Below the pieces are notes generated by a model. The model was not told the origin of the DNA, did no database searches, and was given only the letters and a program-made list of their open reading frames with translations. Of a stretch of DNA of 64,000 bases, positions 59,183-64,000 are shown piece by piece. A program made the position numbers and the translations under genes. This DNA comes from Parafrankia irregularis (GTDB lineage Bacteria; Actinomycetota; Actinomycetes; Frankiales; Frankiaceae), in contig NZ_FAOZ01000021.1 in NCBI RefSeq assembly GCF_001536285.1, forward strand, positions 91,509 through 155,508. Direction: 5' to 3'. Positions within the stretch are counted from its first letter, which is position 1. The number at the start of each line of letters is the position of its first letter.

Positions 59183-59222
59183 GTGGCCGACCGGAGTCGC
59201 CGCGGCGACTCCGGTCGGCCAC
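59183..59222. repeat. Perfect 40-bp palindrome
   Basis: The half-site GTGGCCGACCGGAGTCGCCG is followed immediately by its exact reverse complement. It may be an operator for a dimeric or tetrameric regulator or a transcription-termination cruciform. It is unrelated to families A and B. Confidence 0.9.
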
Positions 59223-59332
59223 GAGGCGACACTCGAACCGTGCCGCCGCAGCCGCGGCGGCGCGTGGCCGGCGAGACCACATGCACGCACGCCCAGACCC
59301 GCGAATATTTCTTCCCATCGCCGCGACGATGG

Positions 59333-59338
59333 TAGACT
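59333..59338 (+). promoter_or_regulatory. Probable -10 element (TAGACT) of tRNA-Gln
   Basis: TAGACT lies about 48 bases upstream of the mature 5' end of tRNA-Gln in an AT-richer patch. A matching -35 is not obvious. Confidence 0.35.
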
Positions 59339-59385
59339 AGCGCCGGAACTGGCCGGCCTTTTCCCAACGGCCCCTTTCCTCACGG

Positions 59386-59457
59386 TCCGCCGTAGTGTAA
59401 TCGGCAGCACAGGAGATTTTGGTTCTCTTAGTCCACGTTCGAGTCGTGGCGGCGGAG
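59386..59457 (+). tRNA. tRNA-Gln (TTG)
   Basis: A 72-base cloverleaf with acceptor stem TCCGCCG/CGGCGGA, anticodon loop TTTTGGT giving anticodon TTG (reads CAA/CAG), T-loop TTCGAGT and discriminator G. CCA is not encoded. It precedes the family-B repeats and glmU. Confidence 0.93.
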
Positions 59458-59590
59458 CACGAGGGAAGCAGGATGTTTCGGGCCCGTGGGCCACACTATC
59501 CCGCCAGGTGTATCTCTTTATTTTAATCCCTGATTTCTGTATCGTATTCACACGATCCCGGATCTGGAGATGGACCCACTCAACGCCGAG

Positions 59591-59651
59591 CCTTTCCATC
59601 TCACGGTCCACGGTCAGGGGCATCGCGGGTACCAGCCGACGATGGAAAAGG
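59591..59651. repeat. Family-B hairpin repeat, copy 2
   Basis: Arms CCTTTCCATC and GATGGAAAAGG pair with one extra A. Inside are TCTCACGG and GGTCAG as in the other copies. Its stem has an A-T pair where copies 1 and 3 have G-C. Confidence 0.7.
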
Positions 59652-59657
59652 TGCATT

Positions 59658-59725
59658 GAACCTTTTCCGTCTCACGGTCACGGTCAGCGACGCCGCAGGT
59701 CCCCCGCCGACTACGGAAAAGGTTC
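59658..59725. repeat. Family-B hairpin repeat, copy 3
   Basis: Perfect 13-bp arms GAACCTTTTCCGT and ACGGAAAAGGTTC enclose CTCACGG, GGTCAG and a GGTCCCCC run. It starts seven bases after copy 2 and lies about 160 bases before glmU. Confidence 0.75.
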
Positions 59726-59882
59726 ACTGGGTAGAGTGCTGCCCCGGTAGGCTGCCAGTCGATGCCTCACGTTCCGCGAGTGAGCCGGTGCAGGTCGACC
59801 GGTGCGGTTCGGCCGGTGCGCTTCGGCCATCGACGAGGCAGGCCAGGCGCAGCCCGGTTCCGTCGAGATTGCGGGAGCTTCT

Positions 59883-61337
59883 GTGACTCAGCCACGTCCG
59901 GCCGCTGTCATCGTCCTCGCGGCGGGCGAAGGCCGGCGAATGCGTTCGAAGCTGCCCAAGGTCCTGCACCGGCTCGCCGGGCGCACCCTGCTCGAGCACG
60001 TGCTCCACGCGGCCACGCCGATCCAGGCCGAACGCACCGTGGTCGTCGTCGGCCACGGGCGGGAGCAGGTCACGGCGATGCTCGCCGACCGCGCGCCGCA
60101 CGTGATCACCGCGGTGCAGGAGCACCAGGGCGGCACCGGGCACGCCGTGCGAGCCGCCCTCGGCGCACTCGGCGATCTCCCGCCGGACGCACCGGTGATC
60201 GTGCTGCCGGGTGACGTGCCGCTCCTGACCCGCGAGGCGGTCACCGGCCTCGTCGAACACCACCACGAGACGGCCGCCGCGGCGACGATCCTGACAGCCG
60301 CGGTCGCGGACCCCACCGGGTACGGCCGGATCGTGCGCGGCCCCGGCGGCCGGGTGCGGGAGATCGTCGAACAGCGCGACGCGGATGCGGCCACCGCGGC
60401 GATCAACGAGATCAACACCGGCGTGTACGTCTTCGACGTCGAACTGCTGCGCGGTGCGCTCAAGCGGCTCACCACCGACAACGCGCAGGGCGAGGAGTAC
60501 CTCACCGACGTGGTCGGCCTGCTCGTGGCGGACAGCCAGCCCGTGGCGGCACATGTGCTCGCGGACGCGGCCGAGGCGGCCGGTGTCAACGACCGCCGGC
60601 AGCTCGGCGAGGCCGGCGTCGCCCTGCGCGATCGCATCGTCAACGCGGCGATGCTCGCCGGGACCACCATCGTCGACCCCGCCTCCACCTGGATCGACGC
60701 AGACGTCCGGCTGGAGCCCGACACGACGCTCTGGCCGAACACCCGTCTGCGCGGGGCCACCAGGGTCGCCGCCGGCGCCGAGATCGGCCCGGACTGCACC
60801 CTCATCGACACGGTGGTCGGCACGGGCGCCCGGGTGACCAGTTCGGTGGCGGAACGTGCCGAGGTGGGCCCAGACGCCGTCGTGGGCCCGTTCGCGCACC
60901 TGCGCCCCGGCACCCGGCTCGGCCGGAACGGCAAGATCGGCGCCTTCGTCGAGACCAAGGCCGCCGAGATCGGCGCCGACAGCAAGGTTCCGCACCTCGC
61001 CTACGTCGGGGACGCGGTGATCGGCGAACGGAGCAACATCGGCTGCACCACCGTGTTCGTGAACTACGACGGCGTCGCCAAGCATCGGACGGTGATCGGC
61101 TCGGACGTCCGCATCGGCAGCGACACGATGCTGGTAGCCCCCGTCACCGTCGGCGACGGCGCCTACACCGGTGCCGGCTCCGTCATCCGGGAGGACGTCC
61201 CGCCCGGTGCGCTGGCGGTCCGGGAGGGGCGCCAGCGCACGATCGTCGACTGGGTGCTGCGCCGACGTCCCGACAGCCCTGCGGCACGCGCCGCCGAAGC
61301 CGCGAGGAGCGCCGTCCAGCGGCAGCCGGAGACGTGA
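59883..61337 (+). CDS. glmU: Bifunctional GlcNAc-1-P uridyltransferase / GlcN-1-P acetyltransferase
   Basis: A 484-residue GlmU. The N-terminal pyrophosphorylase domain has [19 protein letters not shown], and the C-terminal left-handed beta-helix has repeated (I/L/V)G-type hexapeptides and the acetyltransferase site [19 protein letters not shown]…[10 protein letters not shown]. It makes UDP-GlcNAc for peptidoglycan and other glycans. GTG 59883 has GGGAG upstream. An in-frame extension to 59802 is unconserved. prs follows on the same strand after 390 bases. Confidence 0.96.
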   Translation: MTQPRPAAVIVLAAGEGRRMRSKLPKVLHRLAGRTLLEHVLHAATPIQAERTVVVVGHGREQVTAMLADRAPHVITAVQEHQGGTGHAVRAALGALGDLPPDAPVIVLPGDVPLLTREAVTGLVEHHHETAAAATILTAAVADPTGYGRIVRGPGGRVREIVEQRDADAATAAINEINTGVYVFDVELLRGALKRLTTDNAQGEEYLTDVVGLLVADSQPVAAHVLADAAEAAGVNDRRQLGEAGVALRDRIVNAAMLAGTTIVDPASTWIDADVRLEPDTTLWPNTRLRGATRVAAGAEIGPDCTLIDTVVGTGARVTSSVAERAEVGPDAVVGPFAHLRPGTRLGRNGKIGAFVETKAAEIGADSKVPHLAYVGDAVIGERSNIGCTTVFVNYDGVAKHRTVIGSDVRIGSDTMLVAPVTVGDGAYTGAGSVIREDVPPGALAVREGRQRTIVDWVLRRRPDSPAARAAEAARSAVQRQPET

Positions 61338-61727
61338 GTTGAAGCACAGCGCATTCCTCGCCCCCTCCATTCACTGGCATTTGCCCCGTTACGGGTCGAA
61401 CGTGGGAGAGGTTTGGTCAAAGTTGTGCCGGTCCAGGGTTTACGGTCGACCTCTGGGGCGCGAAGGGACCGCCTGATCCCGACGCAGCCCCCTCCAGCCC
61501 TGCGCGATGCCTGGTCGGAGGGGGTAGATCTGCCCTGACCGTGCGGCGGCGTTGCCCAGGTCCCGGCTCGCGACGGGCGCCACCCGACCATGGGTGTGTC
61601 GCCCAGCGGCCACCGGACGGTCCCCTGAGGGCGGCCCGGCCGACATTGCTTCCCCGTCCGCCAGCGCCCCTGCCAGGCCGCCTGCCAGAGGTACGAGCCA
61701 CCAGCCATGCGCCTTGAGGAGAAACCG
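61338..61727. other. Region between glmU and prs
   Basis: About 390 bases without a supported gene or clear hairpin. The prs promoter or a glmU–prs leader must be here. Open frames on either strand have no recognisable content. Confidence 0.4.
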
Positions 61728-62702
61728 GTGGGATACCAGACCGAGAACCGTCGGAACCTGATGCTCTTCGCGGGACGTTCCCACCCCGAGCTCGCGGCGG
61801 AGGTCGCCCGAGCTCTCGATGTGGAGCCCGTGCCGACGAACGCCTACGAGTTCGCCAGCGGTGAGATCTTCGTCCGCTTCGAGGAATCCGTCCGCGGCTG
61901 CGACGCCTTCGTGCTCCAGTGCCATGGCGCACCGGTGAACACCTGGCTGATGGAGCAGCTGATCATGGTGGACGCGCTCAAGCGCGCGAGCGCCAAACGC
62001 ATCACCGTCGTCGCCCCGTTCTACCCGTACGCCCGCCAGGACAAGAAGCACCGCGGGCGCGAGCCGATCTCCGCCCGGCTGGTCGCCGACCTGTTCAAGG
62101 CCGCCGGCGCGCACCGGCTGATGTCCGTCGACCTGCACACCGCGCAGATCCAGGGCTTCTTCGACGGGCCGGTGGACCACCTGTTCGCGCTGCCGCTGCT
62201 GGCGGACTACATCGAGAACAAGCTGGACACCTCGGAGGTCACGGTCGTGGCTCCGGACTCGGGCCGGGTCCGGGTCGCCGAGCGGTGGACCGACCGGCTC
62301 GGCTGCCCGCTGGCGATCATCCACAAGCGCCGCGACCCGGACGTCCCGAACCAGGTCAAGATGTTCGACGTCGTGGGTGAGGTCGACGGGCGCACCTGCG
62401 TGATCGTCGACGACATGATCGACACCGCCGGCACGATCACCAAGGCGGCGGAGTCGCTGAAGGAGCACGGCGCGACCAACGTCATCGCTGCGGCGACCCA
62501 CGGGGTGCTGTCCGGCCCCGCCGCCGACCGGCTGAAGAACTCCGAGATCAGCGAGGTCGTGCTCACCAACACCCTGCCGCTGCCGAGCGAGGCACGCATC
62601 GACAAGATCACCGAGCTGTCGATCGAGCCGCTGATCGCCGCCGCGATCAAGGCCGTGTTCGAGGACGGATCAGTGACCGGCCTGTTCGGCGGAGACGCCT
62701 GA
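61728..62702 (+). CDS. prs: Ribose-phosphate pyrophosphokinase
   Basis: A 324-residue PRPP synthetase. LFAGRSHPELAAEVA and FASGEIFVRFEESVRG at the N-terminus, APFYPYARQDKKHRGREPISARLVADL (ATP loop), DLHTAQIQGFF, and the PRPP-binding loop VIVDDMIDTAGTI are all present. It supplies PRPP for nucleotides, His and Trp. GTG 61728 with GAGGAG six bases upstream gives the normal length. An ATG at 61707 would add seven residues that overlap that ribosome site. Conserved neighbour of glmU in actinobacteria. Confidence 0.96.
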   Translation: MGYQTENRRNLMLFAGRSHPELAAEVARALDVEPVPTNAYEFASGEIFVRFEESVRGCDAFVLQCHGAPVNTWLMEQLIMVDALKRASAKRITVVAPFYPYARQDKKHRGREPISARLVADLFKAAGAHRLMSVDLHTAQIQGFFDGPVDHLFALPLLADYIENKLDTSEVTVVAPDSGRVRVAERWTDRLGCPLAIIHKRRDPDVPNQVKMFDVVGEVDGRTCVIVDDMIDTAGTITKAAESLKEHGATNVIAAATHGVLSGPAADRLKNSEISEVVLTNTLPLPSEARIDKITELSIEPLIAAAIKAVFEDGSVTGLFGGDA

Positions 62703-62787
62703 TCTGCCGGTTCTTCCCGTCGTCCCCGCTTTCCGCCGCCCCGGTGCCGATCAGATGTCGGCTGCCGGGGCGGTCGGCCGCTGTCCG

Positions 62788-62793
62788 TAGAAT
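62788..62793 (+). promoter_or_regulatory. -10 element (TAGAAT) for a leaderless trpS transcript
   Basis: TAGAAT stands eight bases before ATG 62802. No ribosome-binding sequence separates them. This fits a leaderless mRNA starting at or next to the ATG. Confidence 0.5.
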
Positions 62794-62801
62794 CAGGCAG
62801 C

Positions 62802-63824
62802 ATGACGCAGGATCGCCGCCGGGTGTCGCTGACCGGGATCAAACCGACCGGTGAACCCCACCTCGGCAACTACATCGGGGCGATCCGGCCCGCGCTGGAG
62901 CTCACGGCGACCTACGAGTCGATCTACTTCATCGCCGACTACCACGCCCTGACCTCGATCAGGGACAGGGCGCAGTTCGCCACCTACACCAGGTCGGTCG
63001 CGGCCACCTGGATCACGCTCGGCCTCGACCCCGAGCAGACGATCTTCTACAAGCAGTCCGACGTCCCGGAGATCTTCGAGCTCACCTGGATCCTGTCCTG
63101 CGTCACGGGCAAGGGCCTGATGAACCGGGCTCACGCCTACAAGGCCGCTCGCGACCGCAACGCCGAGAGCGGCGCCGCCGACCTGGACGCCGGCGTCAAC
63201 ATGGGGCTGTTCAACTACCCCATCCTGATGGCCGTCGACATCCTCATCATGGGCTCCGACGTGGTCCCCGTGGGGCAGGACCAGGTCCAGCACGTCGAGT
63301 ACGCGGCGGACATCGCCGGCTCGTTCAACCACCTCTTCGGCAGCGAGTACAGCCTGAAGATCCCCACGGCGCTGATCCCGGCCGGCACCGGTGCCCGGAC
63401 GATGCCCGGCACCGACGGCCGCAAGATGAGCAAGTCGTACGGGAACACGATTCCGCTGTTCGCACCGCCGTCACGGCTACGCAAGCTGGTCCGCGGGATC
63501 GTCAGCGACAGCACCCCCGTCGAGGAGCCGAAGGACCCGGACAGCTCCGCGGCCTTCCAGATCTACGAGAACTTCGCGACGCCGGACGACGTCAAGGACA
63601 TGCGGGTCCGCCTCGAGCAGGGCGGCACCGGCTGGGGCGAGCTGAAGAACGCCCTGTACGAGACGCTGGAGGCCTGGCTGACCCCGCTGCGGGCCCGGTA
63701 CGACGAGCTGGTGGCCCCCGGCAGCGAGCTGGACGCGATCCTCGCCGCCGGCGCGGAGAAGGCCCGCGACCGGGCCCGCCCGGTCCTGGCCGGTGCCCGC
63801 CGCGCCATCGGCGTCGACAGCTAG
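62802..63824 (+). CDS. trpS: Tryptophan–tRNA ligase
   Basis: A 340-residue class I synthetase. TGIKPTGEPHLGNYIGA contains the HIGH-equivalent HLGN, and DGRKMSKSYGNTI contains KMSKS. Other TrpRS blocks are ADYHALT, YPILMAVDILIMGSDVVPVGQDQVQHVEYAADIA. The sequence is of the longer spaced type, TrpRS with GxDQ adenylate/tryptophan site. It attaches Trp to tRNA-Trp. ATG 62802 was chosen. A leaderless promoter is probable. It is 99 bases after prs. Confidence 0.94.
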   Translation: MTQDRRRVSLTGIKPTGEPHLGNYIGAIRPALELTATYESIYFIADYHALTSIRDRAQFATYTRSVAATWITLGLDPEQTIFYKQSDVPEIFELTWILSCVTGKGLMNRAHAYKAARDRNAESGAADLDAGVNMGLFNYPILMAVDILIMGSDVVPVGQDQVQHVEYAADIAGSFNHLFGSEYSLKIPTALIPAGTGARTMPGTDGRKMSKSYGNTIPLFAPPSRLRKLVRGIVSDSTPVEEPKDPDSSAAFQIYENFATPDDVKDMRVRLEQGGTGWGELKNALYETLEAWLTPLRARYDELVAPGSELDAILAAGAEKARDRARPVLAGARRAIGVDS

Positions 63825-64000
63825 GCCCCCGGGGCGCCGGAAACCCTGCCGCAAGATCCCGAGCCTCCGGTTTCCGCCGCCCCCGCCTGCCGCCTGCCGC
63901 CTGCCGCCGAGCAAGGGTCGCCAGGCCGCTGCGCTGGCCTCCACGGATGCAGGGAAAAATAGGGCCGGGTCGCCTGGTAAGCCGGTGATTCTGTGATGCC
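63825..64000. other. 3' flank of trpS
   Basis: No gene start was recognised in the last 176 bases. GGAAACC (about 63839) and GGTTTCC (about 63889) are complementary and could form a weak long-loop hairpin. Confidence 0.3.

Larger units (their letters stand above)
58877..59385. other. Intergenic region with perfect 40-bp palindrome and tRNA promoter
   Basis: About 510 bases between the desaturase start and tRNA-Gln. It contains the palindrome at 59183-59222 and a TAGACT -10-like hexamer at 59333-59338, some 48 bases upstream of the tRNA. No gene was supported. Confidence 0.5.
59458..59882. other. Region between tRNA-Gln and glmU
   Basis: The first 100 bases are unusually AT-rich (TTTATTTTAATCC is visible near 59517). 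Two family-B elements follow in tandem (59591-59651, 59658-59725). The glmU promoter and leader lie in the rest. No gene was supported. Confidence 0.5.

Overview
The window is very GC-rich (high-GC Actinobacteria) with GTG/TTG starts, 4-nt GTGA/ATGA gene overlaps and actinobacterial housekeeping synteny: ppx–DUF501–ftsB–eno, mazG–mfd, rplY–pth, ispE–ABC-F, glmU–prs. Gene content and protein style suggest a Frankia-like organism. This is an inference from gene order and recalled family resemblance, not a database result. No transposase, integrase, phage gene, CRISPR array or rRNA was seen.

Layout. (1) 1–5.5 kb: mixed accessory genes: a Tat-exported phospholipase C-type enzyme cut by the window edge, an anchored SGNH hydrolase, three small cytosolic proteins and a BI-1/YccA membrane protein. 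(2) 5.8–7.3 kb: a structurally odd tRNA gene and about 1.5 kb without a credible gene. (3) 7.3–20.3 kb: housekeeping genes all on the minus strand: mfd, a SurA_N-like exported protein, mazG, sppA, eno, ftsB, DUF501, ppx, UDG. (4) 20.9–48.9 kb: MerR regulator followed by a surface-glycan island. Sugar-nucleotide genes include rfbF-like and IspD/TarI-like cytidylyltransferases, a DUF4910 protein, a 2OG-Fe dioxygenase, an SDR lacking the catalytic Tyr and Lys, a C-methyltransferase, an RmlC-like epimerase and an NAD-dependent epimerase. Polymerisation and export genes are a Wzy-like ligase/polymerase, a Wzz-like co-polymerase with a dead kinase-like domain, and a flippase with a ~600-residue N-terminal extension. 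Three glycosyltransferases, two membrane-anchored GH26 glycosidases, a subtilisin-like protease and a PIG-L deacetylase complete it. (5) 49–54.4 kb: pth and rplY, then an Asp23/Gls24 envelope-stress-type module. (6) 54.7–63.8 kb: ispE (apparently CTG-initiated), an ABC-F ATPase, a fatty-acid desaturase, tRNA-Gln(TTG), glmU, prs, trpS.

How it fits together. The glycan island sits inside a neighbourhood that is usually contiguous in actinobacteria (glmU–prs–rplY–pth–mfd–mazG–eno–ftsB–ppx) and supplies most steps of a CDP-sugar-based surface polysaccharide: activation, methylation/epimerisation, assembly, flipping, length control and trimming. The glmU and prs products feed cell-wall and nucleotide precursor pools.

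Between genes there are two dispersed palindromic repeat families. Family A has nine copies, mostly between convergent genes. Family B has three copies with pairing-preserving base changes in the stem. There is also a perfect 40-bp palindrome and several short tandem arrays. The least conventional items are the class-I tRNA with an apparent UAA anticodon and C33, the ispE start, family B, and the degenerate SDR, RmlC and Wzz active sites.
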